Origin: Teratosphaeria epicoccoides
Taxonomy: Eukaryota > Ascomycota > Dothideomycetes > Mycosphaerellales > Teratosphaeriaceae
DNA length: 64,000 bases
Assembly: GCA_021401465.1 (NCBI GenBank)
Contig: JADDMT010000001.1
Location: 310,001 to 374,000 of the forward strand
Direction: 5' to 3'
The position numbers were made by a program, and so were the translations under genes. A model generated the notes under the pieces. The model was given only the letters and a program-made list of their open reading frames with translations, was not told where the DNA came from and ran no database searches. Below, one piece after another: positions 34,588 to 46,149 of the stretch. Each line of letters opens with the position of its first letter. The stretch's first letter is position 1.

Positions 34588-36255
34588 ATGGCCATCCTCG
34601 AGGCCTTCAGCTCGGCGGACGTTCTTCCTCTCCTTCTACGGGTCTGTTCACTGCTGGTACTTGGTGTCGTGGTTCAGGTAATGCCGCCTTGATGTGCGAT
34701 CGTGCTTGCGGCACTGATGATGAACGACAGACCTTCTACCGTGTTTATACGAACCCTCTTCGTCACGTCCCTGGGCCATGGTACTCCCTCTTCACTAATC
34801 TTGTCCTCAAGCGCGCGGTCGCTGGCGGACGTCGCATCTTCTACATCGATGATCAACACACTAAGTACGGCTCAGTAGTCCGGATCTCGCCGAGCGAAAT
34901 CTCAGTCTCTGATGTCGAAGGTTTCAAACAAATCCATGCCGTGGCCAAACCCTGGGCCAAGGACATCTGGTACGAGAAACTTACCAACTTCCCACGGCAT
35001 TCGGTCTTCACTCTACGCAACCCCAAAGATCACGCTCAGCGCCGGAAGCTGTTTGCCAGGGGCTTCAGCAAGACCTATTTGCGCGAACACTGGGAACCGG
35101 CCGTCAATGAGCAATGCAAGCTCGCCGTCGACAATATCAAGAAGCAGGCTTTGTCCGGTCCTTCTGACGTCTTCAAATGGTTCACTTTCATGGCAACAGA
35201 TATTGTAGGAGTGCTGGGTTTCGGCGAGTCGTTCGGCATGCTCAAGCTCGGTCGTGTATGTCAATTGATCTTTCAAATGCCTGTGATCCGATTCTGACAT
35301 CAGCTCAGAAAACCGAGTATATACGTGTCCTGGAGGCCGCCGTAAAGGGCAACGGCATGGGTGCCGAGTTGCCATGGCTCCGCGCTATTCTCGCACGAAT
35401 TCCAGCCAAGCCTCTACAAGAGGCCTTTAATTCGACAAACTACGTCCTAGGCTACGGGACCAAAGCGGTCGAGAACGCGAAGAACAAGGGCGAGAGTTCC
35501 ACCCTCATGGCTGCTGTCCTGGCGGAAGCGGCCAAGGACGGCTCAACCCTGGATGACATGACCGTGCGGACTGAGGCGACGTCTCTCATCTTTGCCGGAT
35601 CCGGCACAACTGCAAACACCTTGACTTTCATGCTTTGGAGTGTTCTCAGGAGGCCAGCTCTGCGAAAAGTCATCGAGGAAGAAGTTGCGGGTGTCAGCGG
35701 CGAGTTCACCGATGCCAAACTCGAAGGGCTGCCAATGCTTAATGCAGCTATACAAGAGACGCTCCGCTTGTATTGTGCCGTTGCCGGATCTTTGCCCCGG
35801 ATCGCGCCGGCTGGTGGTGCCAACATCGCTGGACACTACATTCCGGCAGGCGTCACATGCAGCACGCAAGCGTACACTCTGCACCGAGATGCTGTGTCAT
35901 GGTCGCGACCAGACGAGTGAGTCGTCGCTCTCGGCTGTCATGTGCCAAGGAGATCGCTAACAAGACATTATCTAGATTCGACCCATACCGCCACACTGAG
36001 GCAAATCGCCTCGACCAACAGTCCGAGCAAGCAAAGAATGCGCGTGCAACCTTCTGCGGTTGGGGAGCTGGTTCATTCACTTGCTTGGGCCAGCATCTAG
36101 CCATGATGGAGATGCGTTTGGCTGCAGCTTACTTCTTCCAGGAATGCAAGGGCGCAAAACTCGGCCCCACAGCTGATCAGGATATGGAGCTGGAGAATTA
36201 CTTCGTGATTGTACCGAAAGGCAAGAAGCTGGAGGTTACTTTGAGAGGAAGTTAA
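34588..36255 (+). CDS. Cytochrome P450 monooxygenase
   Basis: Four exons (34588-34677, 34731-35255, 35309-35916, 35976-36255) give 500 residues. An N-terminal membrane anchor (VLPLLLRVCSLLVLGVVVQ) is followed by the proline hinge HVPGPWYSLFTN. The I-helix oxygen site is AGSGTTANTL, the ExxR pair is ETLR, and the meander has FDPYRH. The haem loop is WGAGSFTCLGQ with the thiolate Cys at residue 444: Trp replaces the usual Phe, and Phe sits where Arg/His is expected. The protein should sit on the ER membrane and take electrons from CPR. Family number and substrate cannot be read from sequence. The intron between exons 3 and 4 splits the Glu before FDPYRH, which supports the model. Confidence 0.9.
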
Positions 36256-36668
36256 GCAGGATGGGAAGGTCGAGATCACTCATTATATCCGCCTACCGTC
36301 TAGCCAATCGATAGACGACCGGAGTGGGCGCGAAATAGGCAATCTGTCGTGTTTGCACTTAATCCATCTACGTGAACGAGCCGTCAACGATTTGGAGACT
36401 ATATCCACTTTCGTCAGCAAGCTGTCGACCGCATCATCCCATCATGTGACCAAGTGCTTGATCAAACGAAGAGATAGATAGTCCAGAGGAGGATTAACAT
36501 AGTCACTGACGTGCAGAGTGTTCCGCTGGACGAATTCTGCCCTTTTAGGCCGAGTTTTGACAGCTAGCAGAGGGTACAGCCTCGCCCTCGGCCTCTGTCA
36601 TTCTGGCAATGAATTCAGATCAAGCATGGATGCGGACTTGTTGTTGCTGGTGCTTCTGGTCTCAATCT
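36256..36668. other. Intergenic, no gene recognised
   Basis: 3' flank of the P450 and of the convergent decayed oxidoreductase. Nothing else seen. Confidence 0.5.
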
Positions 36669-37390
36669 TCACTTACGTGCTACCTCGGCATCCAACCGGC
36701 CCTCGAGGCTATCCACGGCGTAATTGTCAATGACTGGCGTAAACTTGAAGCCGTGAGCTGACCCGACAAAGACCGCGTGTAGACCACTGTATTGGAGATG
36801 TGGTGAGATCAGGAAATCAAAACCCTGGGCTGTCGCCGTCGCAGCGGATTCGAATTGTGGACCACACGGCGTCAGCCAATCCAGGGGCTAGCCCTCTCGC
36901 CCGGAATCTAAGATGGGTTCCGATCGGCTCTGGGATCCCATCGGCTGGGTTGTCACACTGGCAGCGTGGCAGGGAGATGTCGAGAGCTGATGTGGGAGGT
37001 TCGAGATTCGTGACGAAGTGGACGGCACCGTACTTGATCACATTATCCTCTTGCGGCGGGAAGACGATGGCTCCTTCGAAGTGGTCGACAACAGGCAAGA
37101 ATTCGTACCTCGCTGACTTCCCGTGACGTCCATTGAACACGGCCAACAGTATGGCCCTTGGCGACTCGCTATCCCTCGAGCTCCACGATGCTATGCTGCG
37201 GCAGCTCCAGCAGCGATAATGACTGGGCCTGCTATGTGAGAAACCCCATCTGCTGATCGGACACCAATGACATTGCTGGAAGTTTCGAAATATTCGGACA
37301 GCAGCTTGGTGGCAACGCCATCACACAGTTGACGCCCATCGATCCCGCTGCCTCAGCCCTCCGCTGGGGGGGCAGATCTGCCATTAGCCC
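36669..37390 (-). pseudogene. Decayed 3' half of a FAD amine oxidoreductase (fructosyl-amine/sarcosine oxidase type)
   Basis: Fragments in changing frames follow the order of the family. VATKLLSEYFETSSNVIGVRS leads to PVIIAAGA. Then comes VELEG, an in-frame TAG, and RVAKGHTV. Then YEFLPVVDHFEGAIVFPP and EDNVIKYGAVHFVTN. After a shift near TGA 36817-36819 comes FDFLISPHLQYSGLHAVFVG and SAHGFKFTPVIDNYAVDSLEG, to TGA at 36669-36671. The GSAHGFKF motif is characteristic of the C-terminal FAD site. At least two stops and several shifts rule out a working gene. The N-terminal FAD-binding half could not be found upstream, so it is either lost or too altered to read. Confidence 0.75.
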
Positions 37391-38737
37391 ATCCCGCAGA
37401 AATGCTCCAGAAGATCTATCGATCTCTCATGGGTCTGCGATAAGCAGGCCAACATTGGCGTACCTCGCCGGCGCTCACTTGCACCACGGGTTCGGAAGAG
37501 AGGCTTTTCTTTGGGTTGCGAATTGAGTCCAGAGTTGAGTTTCTCCCAGCCATCGGTTGACGAGGTATCGCACCGTGTGGTGCAGAATTTGAGCAGTCAA
37601 AAACGTACCTGCAGTCACTCCCCCGCATCAATACGCAGTGAAGCATTGGCAGAGGCAGTCGTTTGTGTCAGCAAGCCGTCAATTTGGTCAACCACTCGCA
37701 GCTGCTTGGCGGATGGAATTCATAAGCTCGACATGTGGCCAGCATCATCCCAGCATGTTCTACGCAAAGCGTCCGTCATAGAGCCATGGCTGCCAACGGA
37801 TGTAGGCTTCAGAGTCGGCGAAGTGACCCAAGATCTGCCTGCAGAAGTTGGACAATACCTCCGCAGTTTCGCAGCGAGACATATCCACGTGAGTCTTGAC
37901 CCCATGGACCGCCTCTCCACTGCTACTGACCAAAACGCGACTGTACCATCTCGCTCGGCGGCCAAATCGGAGCCGGCCACTTCACTCCCAGCGGCAAGAA
38001 CCTTCGCGACGGTGGTCCGGCAAGCCCGCTGCTCGCTTGAGCCACCGTAAGGTATGCACATGCGTCAGGGCGACAATGCTCCAAATAGTCTCCGAGATGA
38101 CCATCGTCTTTTCAACCCACCACAAGCAATTACATCGATTACGCGAATCACTTCGTCGATACTGCGTTGGCTTTTACCAGAGAGTTTGCAATCAGACTCT
38201 CCACATCCCTCACCTCGTCCATAAGGTTATTCTTCTCGTCAGACGTGCAGATGGAGAATCTGGATGTCTTGGCTGTGAACGTGGTCAGAATACTAGCCAA
38301 TGTCAGATGGTACGTGGCGTGGTCTCGGACTGCAGCTCAGCTCCGCTTGTATATAATTCGTGCATCTAAGCGACGAAGTGCATACACGATGTACTCGGCT
38401 TTGTTGTGGCGAGCGTGACCAATGGACGCCAAACGATGCCAAGCAACGCGATGCAGGCCCAAATTGCTGACATGGAGGGGTAATCAAGTCTCAGTACCAT
38501 CGCGGCTGAGCGATCTCGATTCTGTTAGGCAGTATTTACGTGAGTGAGCTCGTGCAACCTCAACAGAATAGCCAGGAGCATATACTCAACCGGCGTTCCA
38601 GCACCATAACGCCAAGTATACTAACAGCATTTGCTGTCGCAGATGCATCACGCCGCAGTAGTCCCTGTGCGCGCCTGCTCAATGCCTCACTCCGACCCTT
38701 TCCGCAATGCATACAATCGCGCTTTTTCCAACGACAC
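37391..38737. other. Intergenic with possible further coding debris
   Basis: A plus-strand frame, 37511-38050, contains a protein-like piece (GFRVGEVTQDLPAEVGQYLR then SFAARHIH) followed by a GTGAGT donor-like site. It vaguely recalls flavin monooxygenases, but no diagnostic motif was found, so no gene is called. Confidence 0.4.
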
Positions 38738-39957
38738 TCAATCGATGTCTAAAGCATTGATCTGCTTCTTGACCAGCTCAAAGTTGCTGAAGAAGATCAT
38801 GTTGATGATGCAGGATCTGATCACTGACACCCCAAGGCCTGCGTGCGTATGAGTCAGCATCATGAAGCAGTAATCGCGTCTCGGAGCTGTATCTGACCTC
38901 TATACGATCCGCTCTGAAAAAACGAGATGTTTGGCCTTGGCGCATCGACATGTCCCAGCTTCGTCCCGAGAATTTGCTTCTGGTATACGGTCTTGGCGAC
39001 ATCGATCGGGTAGATCAGGGAGGTTGTTAGCTTGACAAAGAATCAGTTCCCACCCATCATCGGATTAGCACTTACACAAGCCCAACTCACAATACCGCAG
39101 AGGCCTCCTGCCACCACCACTGCGTAGGGCGATGTCGGACTCTTGCCGCGGGCGTTAGCCATGAGTTGCTTTGTGCTTTCGTAGGTCATGAAGTAAATGG
39201 CCGTGCCAATGGTGTCGCGGAGAACATGGAGGCGATAGCCGACATAGAGTCCTGCGATACCACGCTCCTGGAGCAAACGGCGCGCGGTGTTGAATGACCC
39301 GGCCTTCTTGACATCGACGGCGCGGGATGAGCTGCCAGCTTGATTCTGCTCCCTCGCCATCTTGCCGGCGAGCTGCTCGTTGAGTTTGGTCAGCTCGAAT
39401 GGACACGAGAGGGTGGTGATGAGCGCTCCCGACGTGGCGCCTGCAGCTCCGAAACAGACAAGCGTGTATAGGTTCGGGTAGCTGCTCGGCGCGTTGGCTA
39501 TCGCGAGCGGAGACTGTCCCGTGCCTTTCGTGATGGCCTTGTCGTAGGCATATTTCGCCTTTTGGTATATGCTGAAGCTGATGGTGCGGACGAGTGTGAC
39601 CGATACCAGTGGTGGCACTGCGCCCCTCCAGAATGCGCGCAAGCCTTCTGCTCTGTAGGCGTCCTTGATCGTGTGCATGAAGCCGGTCTCATAGCTCTGC
39701 ATGCGACTCTTGGCAAAATCCAGCGGGAACGCGACGAAGGTGCTCAGAACGCTGCTGCTGGACGCGGCGATCTCAGTGCGGTACTTTTTGGCGAATTTCT
39801 TCACATCTTTGCTCGGCCGGAACGCGAAGATGCTCCTCTTGCTCTTGCCCGTTGAGGTGGGCTCGGATGGCGACGTCATGTCTTTCTTGTTTGCATCGTG
39901 GTTGCTGTCCGTGGACGTGGTGTTGCTTCTTGAAGCTTCGTTGTTTTTACCGCTCAT
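38738..39957 (-). CDS. Mitochondrial carrier family protein
   Basis: Three exons (39957-39076, 39030-38898, 38838-38738) give 371 residues. All three Px[DE]xx[KR] signatures are present: FPLDFAKSRMQ, CPFELTKLNEQ and YPIDVAKTVYQKQ, the last restored by removing a 45-nt intron. The final join gives GSYRGLGVSVIRSCIINMI. Six membrane helices are expected in the inner mitochondrial membrane (or, rarely, peroxisome). The first 60 residues are polar with a basic end (FRPSKDVKKFAKKYR) and are not a normal part of the carrier fold. The second signature ends in Glu-Leu-Thr-Lys, and the linker after it (residues 195-225) is long. The solute is not identifiable by eye. Confidence 0.92.
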
Positions 39958-41175
39958 CCTCCGGTGGGGAGGAAGGAAGCCTCAAGGCGTTCAATGAAGC
40001 TGCCTATGCAGGCGCTCCATGAAGCCCGCTGGGCTTGTCGATGCTCACAGTTGCGAGCGAAGGTGCAGTGTGGCTGGGTTGCTCCTTCTGTTTGTCGGTG
40101 ACGATGACGATGACTCTTCGCTCTTCAATCTTTAGCGTCTGTTGCCTGCTGCCTGTTGTACTCCTGCCGCCTCCGTGACTCTGCAGACGACGCGTGAACG
40201 TGGAGGGACTAATAAGGCGAGGCGTGCGCGTTAACGAGGCCCCAATGTGACGTCCCCTCAATAATCTCAACGTGCAGCTCTCGCTCGTTGCTTGGCGCGG
40301 TTCGTAGCTTGCGAAGCCCGCTCGTACTATTCCTGCTCTGGATGTGTCAGTGACGGTACTTCAGTACCACGGAAGCTTTGGCAATCGGGCGAGCGCGCGG
40401 GCAATGGTTGTGATGTAGGTAAGTGCAGGTGAGCCAAAGCTCAAGTTGTGATGCAGCATCGAGACATTGAGACTTGTGTCCAGATCGGTATAGCTCCCGT
40501 CACGGGGCCTGCCTCCCGCACCCCACCGATTCCTTGGCGCATGATCACATGTCAGATCGCCTGACGCCTCAATCGTGTAACGCAAATCTCAGAAAGGAAC
40601 CCGTGACATATATGGGACATGGGATATAGCGCATACATTCGACACCCCGATAGTATGAGGTCAGCGAAATACTTCAAAGTGCAAAGTAGGGGTTTCAGAA
40701 TGGATTGCAGTACATGTCGCGACGAACAGAGTGCAAAGTAGGGAATTCAGAATGCAGTACAGTATATGTCGCGACGATCAGAAACAGCCGATGCCCAGAA
40801 TCTGATCGCAGCAGTCGCTCGGGGCATCCACGAGAACTATCTTGTTACCAATAGATCTAGACCATACTGCAACTGTCGAGAATGGAAGGAGCGGAGAGAA
40901 TACAAATCCAAAGCTGTGCTCTCACTGCTCCTTCCCTGTCGAGGTCTCATCATGAAGCATCTTCCATATCTGTGTGTCAATCACCCAAAGTCGGCAAATT
41001 TGGCTTGCATGCCTATACGCTTCGGCAAGAAATACATACTCAACCTACTCTAACGTCTACATCGCCCTCACTGAGGTACATCAGTAACTACAGCACCGGC
41101 CATATCAAGCACCACCCAACCATGCCATTATCTTCCCCACCAAGCCCTCGAGATATCCTCCCCCCCATCATTCCC
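39958..41175. other. Intergenic with a short tandem duplication
   Basis: Carries the carrier promoter on the left and the 3' flank of the large orphan gene on the right; a 52-bp tandem repeat is listed separately. No gene seen. Confidence 0.5.
40679..40782. repeat. Two diverged 52-bp tandem copies
   Basis: Copy 1 is 40679-40730 and copy 2 is 40731-40782. Both begin GTGCAAAGTAGGG, share TTCAGAAT and a GCAGTACA-like centre, and end with ATGTCGCGACGA. They differ by a few substitutions and small shifts. Confidence 0.8.
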
Positions 41176-44100
41176 CTACTGGCCCCTCAAGAACGCCTCC
41201 CTCTCCTCCCCCTCCCTCCTCTCAAGCAACTCAAGCAAGTCCCGCGTACTCCCCCTTAACATCGCGCCCTCACTCTCCTTCGCACTCTTCAAGCTCCCCC
41301 TCTCGCTAACCCTCACCGAAATCAATGACACGCTCCTGGAATGGCCCTTGCGATCATCCACCACCGTCACCGAAGGGAACCGCCGGATCCTCGCCTTCGG
41401 ATCTAGCGTCCTCTCCTTCTGATTCGGTGAACGCGGTTTCGCGGGATTCAGCCTTGGCGGGCCGGGCGGCGGAGGCATGAGGCAAGACTTGTAGACTTCG
41501 CACCATTGTTCTGCTTTTGACGAGGGCGTGCGGGGCAGCTCCTGTAGTGGTGGGTGAGGCTTGTCGTCGAGGGCGCCGTCGAGAGCCGTATCGCGGCCCG
41601 GGCCACCCTCGTCAGGCCCAGTGACCGAGAACAATGGTCCTTGGCCCTCTGCAAGCACTTCGTCGGCGGTGGTAGCGGCATTCTCGTCCACCGCACCTTC
41701 ATCTAGCGGCCCAAAGAACGAACTGAGACGATGTCGCGCGTGTGACGAGGGACCGGTAAAGGGCGAGCCCTCATGAAACGGACTGGGCGGGCTCAAACCT
41801 GCAGATAATTGCTCTTGCTCCCGATCAAGCTGGTGATGAGGCTTGATTCCCACCAGCTTATCCGCTTCGTCTTCCACAATATCCACATCTTCCTCTATCT
41901 TCTTCTCAATCTTCTGCGCCTCACTTTCAACCCACTCGACATCCTTCTTCACCGCTGCTTCGAGATCATGCTCAAGCTGGTGAAGATGTTGCCTGAAACT
42001 GGTGTCATGATGCGGGAATTGCGGCTCATGCGACGAAGCTGGTGGCAAGAGTTCAAGATCTGGATTCTGCAGCCAACCGCCGGCTGCGACGGAGGAACGA
42101 CGATTCTTGGCTGTGGTGTTGGACGAGAAGATGCTGGAATAGTAGCGTGTGAGACCACTGAATGTGGTTGAGCGACGAGCTTTGAGATGCTTGGCTGGTT
42201 TCTTGCCTTCTAGGGTCTGCAGAGCTTCACTCGGCTCAGAGCTTGTAATCTTAATGGCGAAGTCGCGGGTGATGACATTATCTGCAGGTCCGGCAGAGTT
42301 GCAGCGTTCGACTCGTGTATGCGACGGGAACCGTGCCCATGACGCTAAACCGGTCCCGATGCGCTTGGGTTCGCGAGCTGCAAGCGATGTTGCGCCAGCA
42401 ACATGGCTACTCTTTCTCGAAGGTGTATGCAAGCTATTTGCAGCAGCGACGAGCTTCGGTGAGCCTTCAGCAGACGATTCTCCAGGTGGGTACAGACTCG
42501 TACCGGCCGGACGGGCCCCTATGCTTGCCCTTGGGTCCAGCGGGCCAAGCAAATCAGCATGATATCCAGCGAGTGAGGACGATTCTGTCTCTGCACCAGC
42601 GATCAGCGTATTGGTCCTAGAGACCGGGACTGGATCCGAGCTCAGTGTCTCGCGCTGCTTGCTCGCCGAACGGAACAGTGACTTCTCTTGCAAATGTCGC
42701 TCCATAGCTTGGGCCATGACACCAGTAGAAGGCTCCTCTTGTATCGACTTCGCGCGAGAAAGCTTGCTTCGCAGACCATTAGAGGAGCTGCGATCATCCT
42801 CCTGAACCTCTACAAGCTTGGTCAAGTTGACAGCCGAGGGCCGACGTCGATCGTCACCCGTGACAGTAAGGCTTCGCTGGTAATCTGAGACGGAAACGCG
42901 GCGCTGCTGAGGTCCATTGGGAGGTAAAGCAAGGTGCGTCACCGTTCCTCGTCGCGTGGAGGAACCCGCAGCGCTGAAGTCGGTCAGTGTGTCTCGACGT
43001 CCAGGACTGACGCTTAAGGTGCCTCTCCTGCCAGTATCTAGATGCGTAGCACTAGTAGATCGTTGTCCACGATTGGGACTGTCAGGAAGCTCATACTGGA
43101 CAGTCAACAGACCACCAGGCTCGTCTCTGGGCCCGTCAAACGAGGACTGTGTACGCAGTATCGGTGAGCTGATGCTTCGAACATTGGTCTGCTTCTTGCT
43201 CCCAGGACGCAGAAACTTGAAGATCGATCGTCGCTTCCTCACAGTCTTCTTTGGCGGACTGAACCGCTCGAAGAATCTGCTGCGCTTGCTCGTTGTCGTG
43301 TTCAATGTGCTACTGCTGCTCCTTGTCTGTATCAATGATTGCTGCCCGCGCGGCGAAATGAAGTGTACTGATGAATTTGTTGCAAATGAAATACTGCTGG
43401 GCTCCTCGATGACTGCTGGACGGGGCGTAGACGGGCAAGCATTCTCGCCCACGACACTCAAGCGTCCTGGGTTGGCTGATGGCGCATCCGGCCCATCGTT
43501 GATGTCAAAATCCGCCAGTCTTGGCTTTGAAGGTTGCGTAGTGTCCTCTCCACGAGATAGTGCAGCACGATCACCAGACTCGGACGCCTCATTCGGTAGA
43601 GCATCCTCTACATTGCCATCCAGCGCTAGTGCCGACGGTCGAGGCTTCAACGGCCAATTCGAATAGGTTTGCTGCACCTCGTAGGGAGCTGGTGTGACTG
43701 CTCCTTCAGAGGCCACACTAGATGGCCGGCTGTACACAGAAGAGGCAGCAGCCGGTGATCGCACTCTGTATGGCGGTACCAGCGCTTCGTTCACAGTTTC
43801 ACACGGTCTCAACGCGAGACCCGAGCTAGTCGAACGGAAGCCAGATCTGTCTCGACGATGAAAGGTCCAGATATCACCCATTGGAGTAATAAGAGAGTGC
43901 GAGTCTTCATCGTCGGGCTCACCGGACATCGCAGACATTGAACGCAGCTGCTGCGAGATGTCCATTGTGTGCAAATGAACGGCGCTAGCCGATTTGGACG
44001 TAGGCGAAACAGTGATAGCATCTTCATCTAGAGCAGATGCTGCTCCGTCCAAAGTGACAGCTCGCGTGTCATGACGTTTGGGCGGCACAGGGTCAATATT

Positions 44101-44910
44101 GACTGCTATTGGCGTCCCGTCCGCCGCGGCTACGAGGTCTGTATTCGTCCTTGTCTTCTGAACCTTCAACACGCCAAGATCGAAGAATGACTTGGTACGA
44201 CGGAGGGGCGTGATCGGCTGCTGGAGCGGCCAGTTGAGGAGATTGGGTGAGCTGACAGACTGCGGCACCCCAGAACTCTGTCGAGTCGAGTTTTCGTCCA
44301 AGCCATCGTCTGGCGTTGATTTGGGGAAGATTTTGGTGACGTGGATCGGACTTGATTGCACGTAGTCCGATGGCCTGCACCGACATTAGCTTTGGGCAGC
44401 GACAGACAGAAGTCCGTGAACCCACTCGTGCAGTAAAGGCTTGAACCAGTCCAGACTCTTCGCCACGCTAGGTCTCACATCGGTGTGAATTTCTCGATTC
44501 ACCGGCGTCAACGTGCTTACGCTGCCAAAACGTGGATGGCTCTGGCGCTGACGGACAATCGTCGAGTCGACCGGGAGCATCTTTCCCGCTTCTTCACTTG
44601 GAGGGCAGGGAAATATTTGGTCAACAATCTCAGTCGAAGTCATTGCTAGATTGTCCTTGTCATACTCGTCGCTGTTTTTGAGTGCCTTCATTGACTTCCG
44701 ATTGATCTGCGACTTCAATTTCGCCGCAATACCTGGGCTGCGCACGATCCCGCTTGCTAGCTCAGGCTTCTTGTGTGGCAGTCGAAGCGTGTGCGGATGA
44801 TCTTCTGGCAACGCAGCTGCAGCAAAGATACCATCAATTGACACTGGTGCTCTTGCTGGAGGTTCTGGAGAGTCAATCGGCTGCGGGTGAGCGCAGCAGA
44901 TGCGCGACAT
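41176..44910 (-). CDS. Large low-complexity protein of unknown function
   Basis: The model has two exons, 44910-44426 and 44374-41176, giving 1227 residues. The 51-nt intron has donor GTGGGT, branch GCTAAT and acceptor GTGCAG; it joins LLHE to PSDYVQSS. I do not recognise a family. The protein is Ser/Thr/Arg/Pro-rich with few hydrophobic stretches. Visible features: an N-terminal block (PVSIDGIFAAAALPEDHPHT and KLKSQINRKSMKALKN), repeated S-x-R-R-x-T/S phosphosite-like motifs, and a strongly basic cluster near residues 530-555 (FERFSPPKKTVRKRRSIFKF). There is also an acidic-basic heptad-like helix near 960-1005 (HQLEHDLEAAVKKDVEWVES onward). It may be a scaffold or cell-cortex protein, but that is only composition-based inference. 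The long intact frame argues that it is a real gene. Confidence 0.75.
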
Positions 44911-46149
44911 CTTCCGTGGTCAGAAGTCCGGGAAGTACGTCTTAGAAATGTCTTTATTGGAAATCCAAGCAAGCAATCAGGCAAAAGTCTCGCGGTCCAA
45001 GATCAATCCAAGAAGACCGCCTCTAGCACACTGAGGAGAGGAAGACAGCGAGAGTTGACACCGCGGTTCATGCCTTACCTGCTGTGGTAGGTTCCTGCTT
45101 GTACAACATATGCTGATGTCAATCGCGATCGCTTCACGCATATGGCTGCGCAAGGCCAGATTATATCTGGCAGGTGGATGTCGCGCATCCAGGTGTACGG
45201 CAAGGGCGAAGATACTCCTCCCTCCAACACGCTAAGCAAGACTCTGGGGATCCATGGCACCAAATCAGGAAAGAGCTCTGCTCCACCGACTGGTCCGTCG
45301 ACGTGACCGACTGCTTGTCAATGCAGTCAATTGCTCGTTGGTGTGGTTATGTCTCATGGTACCGTTGACTTTGACTCATTCCGTCACGTCCTGACTCTAT
45401 CTGTCGGCCAAGGAACCCAGCGACTTCGAGACCGAATATCGACGTGCAGATTCTTGAAATGAGTTTGGCTCGTCCAGTTGTTCTGGGCTGGTGCCAGCGT
45501 CCACTCGGTCGCAGGGCCCAGCCACCTTCGTAAACTCCGTGGACTCTTCATCGCGGATCGAGTACTGCATGTAAAGACTGATGGCAACTGAAGGTGTTCA
45601 CTCATCGGGTATTAGAGAATAGTAAAATCGGTTGCGGGTCGCGCCGTATCTAGTGCCCGAATTAGATTCCTTATCCGTAGAGTATTAACTAGCGACTGGA
45701 TTCTACTCTTGCCTCCTAGTACTCAATGATTGTCTTTAAACTATAGCGACGTAAGTGCTTTACAATGCTCAATACATCTACGCATGCCCAGCAGAACTAG
45801 ATGTCATCAAGCCTCCACAGTCTGGTCGCATGACCTATTCTCGAGTGTCCGCCAACAGCGTCAGGAAAGGGACATCCACATCGAACGTCTGACAGGGCCA
45901 GGTTCGAAATTCGGCCGCCAACATGCTGTCCATCCCGAATCTTGACACAGATTGATGCGCATCGATCTTGTCGAGATAAAGCAAGCGAGATTGGAAGACC
46001 GGCTCAGAATCGATGCCAGCGCCGCATTGACATTTGCCTCGCCGCCCCCTCCGTTTCCAATCGCACTGGTAAGCTCGGACGGTAGGCCGGAGCTCATTCT
46101 CATATCGCTATCGGCTTCGCAGTCCAGCGGAGAGTCAAGAGAGGCGCCC

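Noticed and set aside
37511..38050. 179-codon frame with a flavin-monooxygenase-like feel
   Set aside because: None of the GxGxxG or FxGxxxHxxx(Y/F) motifs could be found, so no gene is called.
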